The translations under genes were made by a program, and so were the position numbers. Positions 8,027-16,407 of a stretch of 52,800 nt of DNA are shown here, in pieces. Location: assembly GCA_028686985.1 (NCBI GenBank), contig JAQUBA010000006.1:1-52800 (forward strand), written 5' to 3'. A model generated the notes under the pieces. The model saw only the letters and a list, made by a program, of their open reading frames with translations. It made no database searches and was not told where the DNA came from. The stretch is from Candidatus Iainarchaeum sp. GTDB taxonomy: Archaea; Micrarchaeota; Micrarchaeia; Anstonellales; Bilamarchaeaceae. Positions within the stretch are counted from its first letter, which is position 1; each line of letters begins with the position of its first letter.

Positions 8027-10326
8027 TGAAACGACTCGCGCTCCTGCTCGCCGCCCTGATGCGCTTCGGCTGCATAGACCAAAGCTATTACCGCAGCGCG
8101 GTGCAGGGGAGCGGCGTTGTCATAGACGGCTCCGGCGCATCGGATTTGTGCGCACAGGGCAACTGCAACTGCATGGTCTGCGACACCTACCTGTTTTATG
8201 GCGCCAGGCCAACCGCCCAATTCTATCCCTTCTCATACAAGCACAGCGAATGCCAGTTCGTGCCCTGCACCTTTGACCAGTTCAGCTCCTACGTGCAGGC
8301 CAACCCCCAGGCGCGCACCGGCGCCGGCACGAGCGCCGCCTCCGGAGAGAACATGCTCAACTTCTTCATGTTCGGGCAGGGCGGCTTCGGCGAGTTCAAC
8401 CGCGCCAACCCGTTCTGCAACAATTCCCTGCGCATGCCCGTCAAATGGCTTGACAGCAGGTACGGCAACGGCGAATACCCGATGCCGAACGTGGGCAGGG
8501 CCGAATGCTTCCTGGACAAGGGCACCATGCCGGTTTATATCCTCTACAGCAACGGCGAGCACATAGACGCCAGCCGCTCAAGGGAGATTGCGGACGAGCT
8601 GGACGGAACCGGGCTGCACACGGGCCCCATAATCATAACCTCGGAGATGAACTTCAACTCCTCCAACCCGGACACAGTCTCCAATGTCACGGAGCAGGTG
8701 CGCGCCCTCAAATCCGCGTGCCCCGAATGCCTCATCGCGCTCGCCCCCCGCATCTGGGACGAGTCCGAGGAGCTTGACGGCATAATGCAGGAAGCCGGGG
8801 ATTCCATAGACCTGTTCGCATTCGGCATAGACTCCAACAACTACACCTCATGCAGCCCGCTCCTGATGCTCTCGGACGCAACCCAGTACTCCCAGTACCT
8901 ATTATACAGATACAAGAAGCCATCCATCCTCGCATACGTCCTCTTTGACAACACCACGAGCAGCGATGGGAGCTGCACGTGGGACGACTCACTCATCTCC
9001 GAGGGCTACTCCGCGTTCTTCACCTACCCGCAGGGCTTCGCGTCCTCCGGCATACTCGGAGGCGCATTATACTCATTATACGGGGTGGCCGACCCCCTCG
9101 GTTGCACGGACTGCGGCCTCTACAATTCCACCGGCTCGCCCATCCCGCAGCGCCAGGCCTCCTGGTTCTCCGGCTGCCAGGGAGCATACGCGACCTCCAG
9201 CGTCGTCCCATTAGTTTTCAGCGACGCCCCGGGCACCACCTGCTCCTATTCCCAGCCAGGCTATTCTTTTGTGGGCTCGGACTTCAGGACCTCCCCCCCC
9301 ACCTACACCGAGCCCGCGGGCTCTTGGGATACGTTCTACAGCTGCGACTCCTGCCTCGTCACTGACAGGCCCTCTTCGGTTGGCAAGAACATACGCCCAC
9401 AGCTCCCTGGAGATTACGTATGTGAAGACTACCCCGCCCTTGACGTGTACGCGGACATCCGCGACATCGACCCCGCCTATGTGCGCGCAACGGTATGGCA
9501 CGAGAGCAACTTTCAGCGCTGCTCGGTGGGCAACTCCACCGCCCCCTGCGGCAGGGACGAGCCCATCTTCTCGGTTACCGACCCGGGCAGCGGCTGCGAA
9601 GGGGATCCGGACTGGGAAGGCTTGAACACCTACACCGCGCCCAGCGGCCACATCTGCGACATGGGCCTCATCCCCACCTTCGCCACCCCCGAAGACATGT
9701 GGCTGGACATAAACTGGAATTCCGATATGGAAGGCCCTGGGGGGGACCTTGAAATAGCCCGCAACTGTGCCGGGGATGAGAAGTTCAACCCTTTCAACCC
9801 GGAGCACATCTCCTGCGAGGGCACTTATGAACTGGCCGAGCACATCCGTAAAGCCACATCCTTTGTTGAGGATAATGAAGGCAAGCTCGGCCTGACCAGG
9901 ATAAAGGCGACATATGGGGAAGATGAATACGAGAACTCAAAAGGCCTTGTAATCGTGATGATGGCACGCATGCAATTCATAGGCGCGGCATACGGCCAGA
10001 GGGACACATTGGCTTCCAAATTCAGCGATTTCTCTAAAAAAGATGCAGGATACTGCAGGGACCATCCAGGCGACAGCCCGTGCTGCGAAGGCGGCCGCGT
10101 TACTAATGAACTATGCTGCGGCAACAACGATTTCGTGGAATTCGTAGTGAATGAGGAATGCATAGACCTCGCCGGCATCAGCTATGGCGGCCAGAAAACC
10201 AGCGTGGCAAATATGCGCTTCGTGCTCAGCAAATATCTCGGAGTCCGCGAGAAGTGCGGAATCTGCGACCAGGGGGCCTGGGACGAGAACGTAAATGCAT
10301 GGGCAAGAACCCAGGGCGTAGAATAA
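8023..10326 (+). CDS. Secreted Cys-rich protein with TIM-barrel-like and lysozyme/SLT-like regions
   Basis: A 767-residue exported protein translated from an ATG that overlaps the stop codon of the giant gene. The N-terminus (MMKRLALLLAALMRFGC) is a signal sequence ending in a lipobox-like FGC, so it may be lipid-anchored. There are many Cys pairs, suggesting disulfides. Residues ~170-360 read like a glycosidase-type TIM barrel (VYILYSNGEHID, IIITSEMNF, CLIALAPRIWDE, ILGGALYSLYG). Residues ~475-680 read like a transglycosylase/lysozyme fold: IDPAYVRATVWHESNF with candidate catalytic E494, then CDMGLIPTFATP, then FNPFNPEHISCEGTYELAEHI. Known relatives of the second fold cleave murein, or serve as VirB1-type wall openers in secretion systems. 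Archaea lack murein, so the target would be another cell or a different polymer. Domain calls are by eye. Confidence 0.75.
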   Translation: MMKRLALLLAALMRFGCIDQSYYRSAVQGSGVVIDGSGASDLCAQGNCNCMVCDTYLFYGARPTAQFYPFSYKHSECQFVPCTFDQFSSYVQANPQARTGAGTSAASGENMLNFFMFGQGGFGEFNRANPFCNNSLRMPVKWLDSRYGNGEYPMPNVGRAECFLDKGTMPVYILYSNGEHIDASRSREIADELDGTGLHTGPIIITSEMNFNSSNPDTVSNVTEQVRALKSACPECLIALAPRIWDESEELDGIMQEAGDSIDLFAFGIDSNNYTSCSPLLMLSDATQYSQYLLYRYKKPSILAYVLFDNTTSSDGSCTWDDSLISEGYSAFFTYPQGFASSGILGGALYSLYGVADPLGCTDCGLYNSTGSPIPQRQASWFSGCQGAYATSSVVPLVFSDAPGTTCSYSQPGYSFVGSDFRTSPPTYTEPAGSWDTFYSCDSCLVTDRPSSVGKNIRPQLPGDYVCEDYPALDVYADIRDIDPAYVRATVWHESNFQRCSVGNSTAPCGRDEPIFSVTDPGSGCEGDPDWEGLNTYTAPSGHICDMGLIPTFATPEDMWLDINWNSDMEGPGGDLEIARNCAGDEKFNPFNPEHISCEGTYELAEHIRKATSFVEDNEGKLGLTRIKATYGEDEYENSKGLVIVMMARMQFIGAAYGQRDTLASKFSDFSKKDAGYCRDHPGDSPCCEGGRVTNELCCGNNDFVEFVVNEECIDLAGISYGGQKTSVANMRFVLSKYLGVREKCGICDQGAWDENVNAWARTQGVE

Positions 10327-10327
10327 T

Positions 10328-10726
10328 CTACTTCTTGTGCCCGTTCAACCTTTTCTTCCAATAATAATAAGTCCTTCTTGACATCCCCAGCGTGGCAAGC
10401 CGCTCCACTTCGCCCCCCTTTTCCCTCAGCACGCGGAGGAACTCCGTCTCCACGAACTTCCGCGGCCTCCCGCGCTTCCCGTCCAATACCTCCACGCTCA
10501 GGCTCTTGCGCAGGCTGCCCATCACCTTCTCCGGCACGGTCTTCGCTATCCCGGCATTCATGTAGACCTTCTTCGCACGAGTAGCGTCCAGCAGCAGCGC
10601 GAACACCTTCACGCTCGGCTTCGTCTTTATGAAGAACTCCTCCCCGCCGCTGTTGGCAAGGATGGAATCCAGCATCTCCTGCCTGCTGCCCTTAAGCTCA
10701 ATCCTTTTTCCTGATGCGTCCGACAA
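10328..10726 (-). CDS. Small protein with C-terminal helix-turn-helix
   Basis: About 132 residues. The C-terminal third has a basic linker (KRGRPRK) followed by FLRVLREKGGEVERLATLG and MSRRTYYYWKKRL, which looks like a Fis/resolvase-type helix-turn-helix with the recognition helix at MSRRTYYYWKKRL. The N-terminal part (about residues 1-75) is unrecognised. TTG 10726 is suggested as start because GAGGTG sits 6 nt upstream; a GTG at 10735 in the same frame is possible. The gene begins inside the 3' end of the 436-residue gene, so the two are coupled. It is probably a DNA-binding protein; its target is unknown. Confidence 0.65.
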   Translation of the reverse strand: MSDASGKRIELKGSRQEMLDSILANSGGEEFFIKTKPSVKVFALLLDATRAKKVYMNAGIAKTVPEKVMGSLRKSLSVEVLDGKRGRPRKFVETEFLRVLREKGGEVERLATLGMSRRTYYYWKKRLNGHKK

Positions 10727-12008
10727 ATTCAGCACCTCGTTTTCCCTGGCTGAAATTCCTGAGCACGTACAGTGCCCCCTCAGCCTTCTCTTTCTCTATG
10801 CCTATGTATTCCGAAACCCACGCGGCGTCCTTGCCGCCGTCCATGAGCAGCGCGGAGGCAAGCTCCTTCCCGGCAAGCGGCACTTTCCCCTCCATCCCAA
10901 TCTTCCTTTTGAGCAGGGAACGCGCAGGCAGCCCCTCCGCATCCATGTAGGAGAACAGCATCATGTGCCTGTCCCCCGGCGTTATCGCCAAAGACGGATA
11001 CAGGTTTTCCTTCCTCCTCGCCTCCTCATTGTTCATTAGGTAAAACTTGAAAATCGGCGAAAGCAGGAGCAGCGCGGACCTCCTCCTGGTCTCCTCCGCC
11101 CTCTTCCTCCTCCTCCCCATTATCTCGGTTTTCAGGGAGCCCTTCATCGCGTACTTGCCGCCGGCCCCCACAAGGAAGCCCGACTTCGCGAGCTCCGCCT
11201 TCTCCTTCTCAAACCCGCTGACCATGTCCATGCGCACGTCCGGCCTTATGCCGAACTCCGCCAGCCTTGAATTGTACAGCGCCGCCTCGGCGCCCATCCC
11301 CATCTCCTTGCCCATGCTTTTGGAAACGTAATGCACTATGGCGGAAACGAGCGCAATCCGCACCCCCTTCGTCCCCAGTATGGGGACGCTCCTGACCCCC
11401 GGTCGCGTGGAAACGATTTCCGCACCCACCCCGAACATCCTGGACACCTTCATCTCCAGGTTCTCGCCCTCCGCGACTTGCACGCTCTCCGTAGTGCCGT
11501 TGGACTTGACCTTCGCGATGAAGCAGCCCTTCTTCTCCGCCGCCCCCTCCACCTTGTCCATCAGCTCCCTGTAGGCCACCACGCCGTCGTCCCCGGACTC
11601 CATCAGCAGCCGTATGTGGTTGCCGTCCAGCGGCAGGTGCCCCACCACGTCGCCGTAGCCCATCTTCTCAAATCCCCTCGCAATCCTGTGGGCGTCCAGC
11701 GCGATGTTGACCCGCGCCATGCTGTATTTCTTCAAATTGGCGATATACCTAAAATATGCATTCTGCTTCTTGAGGTCCGACCATTCCGCCTCGCTCAGGT
11801 CGCCGGCCTCCTCCATCGTCCTCTGCACGAGCCCCCTGAACGGGCTGCTGAAGCCGGAGCCCTCCATTTTCTCCTTCAGCCCCTCCAGCCCCGCAATCAT
11901 GGCCGTGTCAAATGAGCTGATGCCGGCGAGCATCTCGGTCGCACTGTGCACGTGCGCCATTGAGGGAATCGCATCGTACGGGACACGCGGCTCATTCTCG
12001 CTCTTCAT
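10698..12008 (-). CDS. Unknown 436-residue protein downstream of topoisomerase VI
   Basis: An intact, charged, mostly helical soluble protein with no membrane segment or signal. I recognise no family. A glycine-hydrophobic section (SVPILGTKGVRIALVSAIVHYV, about residues 215-240) may be the core of an alpha/beta domain. A strongly basic section follows (MGRRRKRAEETRRRSALLLL, about 310-330). The C-terminus ends ELASALLMDGG ... RNFSQGKRGAEF and may contain a winged-helix-like segment. It lies 55 bp after topoisomerase VI A on the same strand and overlaps the HTH gene, so a role in DNA handling is suggested by context only. Confidence 0.7.
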   Translation of the reverse strand: MKSENEPRVPYDAIPSMAHVHSATEMLAGISSFDTAMIAGLEGLKEKMEGSGFSSPFRGLVQRTMEEAGDLSEAEWSDLKKQNAYFRYIANLKKYSMARVNIALDAHRIARGFEKMGYGDVVGHLPLDGNHIRLLMESGDDGVVAYRELMDKVEGAAEKKGCFIAKVKSNGTTESVQVAEGENLEMKVSRMFGVGAEIVSTRPGVRSVPILGTKGVRIALVSAIVHYVSKSMGKEMGMGAEAALYNSRLAEFGIRPDVRMDMVSGFEKEKAELAKSGFLVGAGGKYAMKGSLKTEIMGRRRKRAEETRRRSALLLLSPIFKFYLMNNEEARRKENLYPSLAITPGDRHMMLFSYMDAEGLPARSLLKRKIGMEGKVPLAGKELASALLMDGGKDAAWVSEYIGIEKEKAEGALYVLRNFSQGKRGAEFVGRIRKKD

Positions 12009-12063
12009 CCTTATCCATCCTCACTCCGGGGTTTTCTCTTTTACCCTTTCACCTTTAAAAACT

Positions 12064-13161
12064 CTATGGCAGCCACTGCTTCTTGCCTATCTTCTCGCGG
12101 ACATATTCGCCCACGAAAGTGAGCCGCTCGCCCTGCAGCGCATCCTGTTCTATCTTCTTCTTGGTCTTCAATACCATTTTCAGCTCCCCCACCCATTCCT
12201 TGTGCCGGTTTATCCACGGGTAGCCGAGCATCTCCTCCGCCCTCTTCAGGTCCACCTGTTTCGCATTTATCGTGAGCTTTTTCAAAAAGTCATATTTCTC
12301 TATGTCCGCCATCGTCACGCCCAGGAACCTTGACTCAGGTATGGAAAAGTCCCTCCCCAGGTACGCGAGGTTCATGCTCCCGGTCTTTATCGTCCAGTAG
12401 ATGTACCATCCCCACGCATCGCAGTCCGTCATTACGTATATGGGCAGCTTCTTGTCCGCCAGCTTCCTCAGCAGCCTCCTCGTCCCCCTGCTCGCCTGCC
12501 CCTTGGGAGTAACCAGTATGCAATTCTCTTTCTTCCAGAACCTATCTTCATTGAGCCGCTGCCAGAGCGCGTCCTTCTCCACCACGAGCACGTAGTCCGC
12601 CTCCACCTCCACGAACTCCATGCCGTTGTCCACGTCGCTCGGAATCATCCACCCGCTCCTGCCCTGCTTCGCGCAGTCTATGGTCGTCTCCTCCCCCGCA
12701 AAATTGTCCTTCACGACCATGGGCCCCGCCACCACGCCCTTCCTGTCCGTGGTAAGGTGCAGGTCCTCCCTCTTCACCCCCAGTGCGACCTCCAAATCCT
12801 CCACGAGCACGTTGCTCTCGGTCTGCTCCTCAAACAGGCTCTCGTCCACGTCCTCGCCCAAACTAAACTTTAGCTGGTAATACAAACCCCTGATGCTCGT
12901 GTGCAGCCCCTCCTTCACGAACTTCTTGGTCTTGTTCGCCACTGACACGGTCTGCATGAACGTCCTCGCCTGCCCCACGTTGAGGAATGTTCTCTCCTCC
13001 TTCTTCGCCCCCAGCCTGAGATAGCCGAGCCCCTCCTCAAACTGCACATTGCTCTTTGACCTCAGCGGTGTCTCAAACGTCGGCGACTTGTCCTTCCTGA
13101 CCTGCCCGAGCATGTTCTTCCCGAGCGCCTCCAGCTTCTCAAATGCCGCCTTGTCGCTCAT
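12064..13161 (-). CDS. top6A: DNA topoisomerase VI subunit A
   Basis: The DNA-cleaving subunit of the type IIB topoisomerase (Spo11 relative), which breaks both strands, passes a duplex and reseals in an A2B2 complex. The winged-helix CAP domain contains RGLYYQLKF with the candidate catalytic tyrosine Y95. The Toprim domain shows the acidic metal site TDCDAWGWYIYW near residue 245. Length (365) is typical. The gene starts within the last codons of top6B (ATGA overlap), so the subunits are made from one mRNA. Confidence in family and role is high. Confidence 0.96.
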   Translation of the reverse strand: MSDKAAFEKLEALGKNMLGQVRKDKSPTFETPLRSKSNVQFEEGLGYLRLGAKKEERTFLNVGQARTFMQTVSVANKTKKFVKEGLHTSIRGLYYQLKFSLGEDVDESLFEEQTESNVLVEDLEVALGVKREDLHLTTDRKGVVAGPMVVKDNFAGEETTIDCAKQGRSGWMIPSDVDNGMEFVEVEADYVLVVEKDALWQRLNEDRFWKKENCILVTPKGQASRGTRRLLRKLADKKLPIYVMTDCDAWGWYIYWTIKTGSMNLAYLGRDFSIPESRFLGVTMADIEKYDFLKKLTINAKQVDLKRAEEMLGYPWINRHKEWVGELKMVLKTKKKIEQDALQGERLTFVGEYVREKIGKKQWLP

Positions 13162-14801
13162 GATAATTCACCTTCCTCCTCCCCCTCTCCGGCATCATCC
13201 CCTGCCCTCCTCCCCTTCCCTTTCTTCCCCTCCTCCCCCTCCGGCGCCTCCCCTTCCTCCTCTTCCGCAGCCGCGCCCCCTGCGCCATACCTCCCCTCAA
13301 CCATCTTCAGCAGCCTTTCCTTCACCTTGGCCGCGTCCGCGCCCACTCCGCCAAGCTCGCTCATATCTTTTGAGAGCTGCCCCACGTACCTGAGTATCGC
13401 CGCCCTCTTCCCCGCGGCCTCCTTCACCCTCCTTTTCCCGGAAAGATGCCTGTCAAGCCCGCGGGCCGCCTCCATCACCGAGTTCTTTATCTCGTCCACC
13501 ACCTCCTCCTCGTCCGAGATGGACTGCTTGCCTGCAGAGGTGTAAGGCACATGCACCGAGGCAAAATGCACGAATATGCTCAGCGGCTCCTCCTCCAGGT
13601 TCTTTATCCCGTACCTCTTCCAGTCAATTGACTTCACCGCCTGCGTTATTGAGCACCCGCCCGCATCAAAGAGCAGCGGCGCCCTGTTCGCGAACCTCAA
13701 TATCTCCCCGTTCGCACCCTTCCCGTTGTACGCGAGTGCCGCCTCCACCATGAACGGTATCCCCCCGCGGTAAATTTTCGGGCTCCTCCGCGTCACGAAT
13801 ATGTATTCCGGCCCTATTATGCTGTTCAGGGATTTCTCCACCTGTTCCGCCCCTATGGGCACCACGCTGTCCGTTGCCGGCGCAATCCACTTCACCTTCC
13901 TGAACGCGCCCACCAGCCTCTCAGCCTCCTCCCAGCTCATCTCCGAGGGCTTCTTGCCCAAATCCACGTCCGGCACCGCCTCCTGCAGTTCCTTCACCTT
14001 GTTCAACGAAACGCGCGTGAATTCCTCCTGCAGGAACGCGGATATCCTCTGGTACGGGGCGCCCCTCGCCTTCTCTATGAGGTCGTGCGCGCTTATTCCC
14101 AATGGGTGCGGCTTGACCTCCGCCGGCTTGGTCGGCATCAAATCCACGGATTTCGGAAACACGAACCTCTCCCCCTCCGGGGAATTGTATATTATCGTCG
14201 CGTGCGGGTTCGCAATCGCGGTCCTCCTCAGGTATTCATAGACTCCGTACGCGCTTTTCTCATGCCTCACGCCCCCGAAAACGCCCTCTATCTCCAGCCC
14301 GCACTTCCCCCCCTCCGCAGGCCCTTCGGAAATAGGGGTAATGACCGGCTTGTTGTTCTTGAAATCTATCCCCACTTCGCACTCTATTTTTTTTCCTTCG
14401 TGGGAAGAGCTTACCCTTATGGGCTTGCCCGTCGTAATAAGCGCATACATGGTGCACCCGGTCGCCCCGATGCCCTGCTGGCCCCTCTGCTGCGCGTACC
14501 TGTTGAACTTGGTTCCCGCCAGCATCATGCCCAGCGCCTTCCCGATGTGGGTCTTCGGTATCCCCGGCCCGTTGTCCCTCACCTTCACCCTGTACCTGTC
14601 CTCCCCGTCCGCGCCCACCCACACCTCTATCTCCGGGTATATGCCAGCCTCCCCGCATGCATCCAAACTATTTGTGACGTACTCATGCACTATGGTGGTG
14701 AGGCTCCTCACCTTGCCCGAGAAGCCGAGCATCTGCCTGTTCTTCTTGAAGAATTCCGCAACCGAGTATTCCTTGAATTTTGAAAATATGCCGTCGCTCA
14801 T
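13158..14801 (-). CDS. top6B: DNA topoisomerase VI subunit B
   Basis: The ATPase subunit of topoisomerase VI. The GHKL ATP site is complete: EYVTNSLDA (Mg/ATP, ~44-52), DNGPGIP (~77) and GQQGIGATG (~109). The transducer domain follows. The C-terminus (from about residue 505) is an unusual low-complexity acidic/glycine/lysine tail (for example AAEEEEGEAPEGEEGKKGKG) not needed by the core fold. Total length is 547. It sits between Krr1 (10-bp gap) and top6A (4-bp overlap), an arrangement seen in many archaea. Confidence 0.96.
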   Translation of the reverse strand: MSDGIFSKFKEYSVAEFFKKNRQMLGFSGKVRSLTTIVHEYVTNSLDACGEAGIYPEIEVWVGADGEDRYRVKVRDNGPGIPKTHIGKALGMMLAGTKFNRYAQQRGQQGIGATGCTMYALITTGKPIRVSSSHEGKKIECEVGIDFKNNKPVITPISEGPAEGGKCGLEIEGVFGGVRHEKSAYGVYEYLRRTAIANPHATIIYNSPEGERFVFPKSVDLMPTKPAEVKPHPLGISAHDLIEKARGAPYQRISAFLQEEFTRVSLNKVKELQEAVPDVDLGKKPSEMSWEEAERLVGAFRKVKWIAPATDSVVPIGAEQVEKSLNSIIGPEYIFVTRRSPKIYRGGIPFMVEAALAYNGKGANGEILRFANRAPLLFDAGGCSITQAVKSIDWKRYGIKNLEEEPLSIFVHFASVHVPYTSAGKQSISDEEEVVDEIKNSVMEAARGLDRHLSGKRRVKEAAGKRAAILRYVGQLSKDMSELGGVGADAAKVKERLLKMVEGRYGAGGAAAEEEEGEAPEGEEGKKGKGRRAGDDAGEGEEEGELS

Positions 14802-14811
14802 TTGCCCCGCC

Positions 14812-15321
14812 TCATCCCTTCAGCCTTCCGAACCTTATGCTCTCCCTCGCCCTCGCGAGGACTCCGGCGATGGTCGTAAGGGGCGCGCCGTCCATTATCA
14901 TCCCTATCGCATCCTTCACGTATTCCATCGCATCCGAAGGGGCGATTATGCCCACGGTGTGCCCGTATATGCATAAATCCGAGCCGGTCGCCTGCTCAAT
15001 CTCCGCCTTCACCTTGCCCTTCTCGCCGATTATGCGCCCTTTCACCCGCCTCATTGCGTTCTCGGCGGAGAAATGCTCCCTCAGGTCAATGAGGTAGAAG
15101 GAATAATCATCCTTAAAAAGCTTCCCCGCTTCCGAAGGCGAAAAGCCCCTGCCTATCGCCCGAACCACGTCCCTCGCCAAATAGGTCCAGACCGTCTCCC
15201 CGCCTATCTCAATCTCGCCATCCTCCCCTAGCACGAGCGTAACAGTATAATGCTTCTCAATCTCCGCCTTCGCCCCGCGCAGCGCGCCCAATCTCTCTTT
15301 CGGTATCCTCAGTATCTCCAT
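14812..15321 (-). CDS. KH-domain ribosome biogenesis protein (Krr1/Dim2/Pno1 family)
   Basis: A 169-residue RNA-binding protein. Two KH domains are visible. The first is IPKERLGALRGAKAEIEKH with a degenerate GxxG, followed by GFSPSEAGKLFKD. The second contains VKGRIIGEKGKVKAEIE (GEKG loop) and YGHTVGIIAPSDAMEYVKDAI. In archaea and eukaryotes this family helps 16S/18S rRNA 3'-end maturation. It is the gene before topoisomerase VI B, a conserved archaeal neighbourhood that often also holds Rio1 and eIF1A. Confidence 0.92.
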   Translation of the reverse strand: MEILRIPKERLGALRGAKAEIEKHYTVTLVLGEDGEIEIGGETVWTYLARDVVRAIGRGFSPSEAGKLFKDDYSFYLIDLREHFSAENAMRRVKGRIIGEKGKVKAEIEQATGSDLCIYGHTVGIIAPSDAMEYVKDAIGMIMDGAPLTTIAGVLARARESIRFGRLKG

Positions 15322-15354
15322 CAGCCCGACCTTGCCATTCTATTTTCGCCCTGC

Positions 15355-16347
15355 CTAGGGAAATTCCTTGGGCGCCTCTTCCCCCTTTCCGCTTCCAGTT
15401 TCCTGCTTCCCGCTCTCCTGTACCCCTCCCGCCTTTTCCTCCTTCTTCGCGAACATCGCGCCAGCCTCCTTCTTCCCATAGATGGATTCCGCGAGCGCCA
15501 TCAGCTCCTTGTTCACTTTTTCATTATATTTCCCCACGTACTTTCCCATCTCGCCCTTGGCCGCATCCTTGTTATTCCTGATTATCTCCTTCAGCATGCC
15601 CTTCGCGTGCGGGTCAAACTCATACACGTACGACGCCACCGCCTTCTTCCCGATGTCCGCGTCCTGCATCCCGGAGAGGCTCTCAAGCACGACCTTCTTC
15701 GCGCGCATGTCCCAGTCATCCATCAGGTCTATGAACACTTTCTTCACCGCCGCGTCATCCTTCACCAGCGGCGCGAGCGCCTCCAGCGCATAAAGCTGCG
15801 GCTCGTTTATCTCGCTCTTCGCTATGAATACGAGCTGCTCCCTCAGCGCCATCACCAGCCCCCTGTCCCCAAGGTGCGCGATGTACGCGAGCAGCGGCTC
15901 CGGCCGCCTCCCCTCCGCGAGGAGCCTCTTCACCCAGCCCACGAGCCCCGTGTCCTTCCCCACCGCGTTCCCGAACGCAATCATCATGTTGAGGTTCGGC
16001 CCCCTCCTCCTGTCATAGAGGTTCTCCAGCAGCCGGGTCAGCGCGTCCTCCCACCCCCCCTGCACCACCATGTCCATTACGCACTCGGCTAGCCTCGCCT
16101 TGGGCATCCTCACGCGGTAGGTGCGCTCCTCTTCCATGAGCACGGTCGCCCCTATGTTCACGAGCGCCTCCCTCCTGTTGGAGTTCTTCTTCGCCAGCTC
16201 CGCTATGTCCTTCTTCTCCAGGTACTGCGCGGCTATCTCCCAGAACACGTCCCTAGGGTTCCTGTCCGCGTCCCCCTTGTACTTGGAGAGCTTTGCAATC
16301 TCTTCCGGCTGCTCCGGGGGCTTCTCCTCTTTTGCATCTTGAACCAT
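15355..16347 (-). CDS. HEAT-like helical repeat protein, function unknown
   Basis: A 330-residue soluble protein made of repeated amphipathic helix pairs (for example LAYIAHLGDRGLVMALREQ, LYALEALAPLVKDDAAVKK, DMRAKKVVLESLSGMQDADI), typical of HEAT/ARM-like scaffolds. The C-terminal ~45 residues are low-complexity Lys/Glu/Gly. An AAGGTG ribosome site lies 11 nt before the ATG. It is the first gene of the minus-strand run leading through Krr1 and topoisomerase VI. No catalytic motif is seen; a scaffolding role is inferred from the fold only. Confidence 0.7.
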   Translation of the reverse strand: MVQDAKEEKPPEQPEEIAKLSKYKGDADRNPRDVFWEIAAQYLEKKDIAELAKKNSNRREALVNIGATVLMEEERTYRVRMPKARLAECVMDMVVQGGWEDALTRLLENLYDRRRGPNLNMMIAFGNAVGKDTGLVGWVKRLLAEGRRPEPLLAYIAHLGDRGLVMALREQLVFIAKSEINEPQLYALEALAPLVKDDAAVKKVFIDLMDDWDMRAKKVVLESLSGMQDADIGKKAVASYVYEFDPHAKGMLKEIIRNNKDAAKGEMGKYVGKYNEKVNKELMALAESIYGKKEAGAMFAKKEEKAGGVQESGKQETGSGKGEEAPKEFP

Positions 16348-16407
16348 GTGGATCTACACCTTATTATTTGCACAAGCCCTTAAATACATATTCCCGCCGT
16401 TCTGCCG

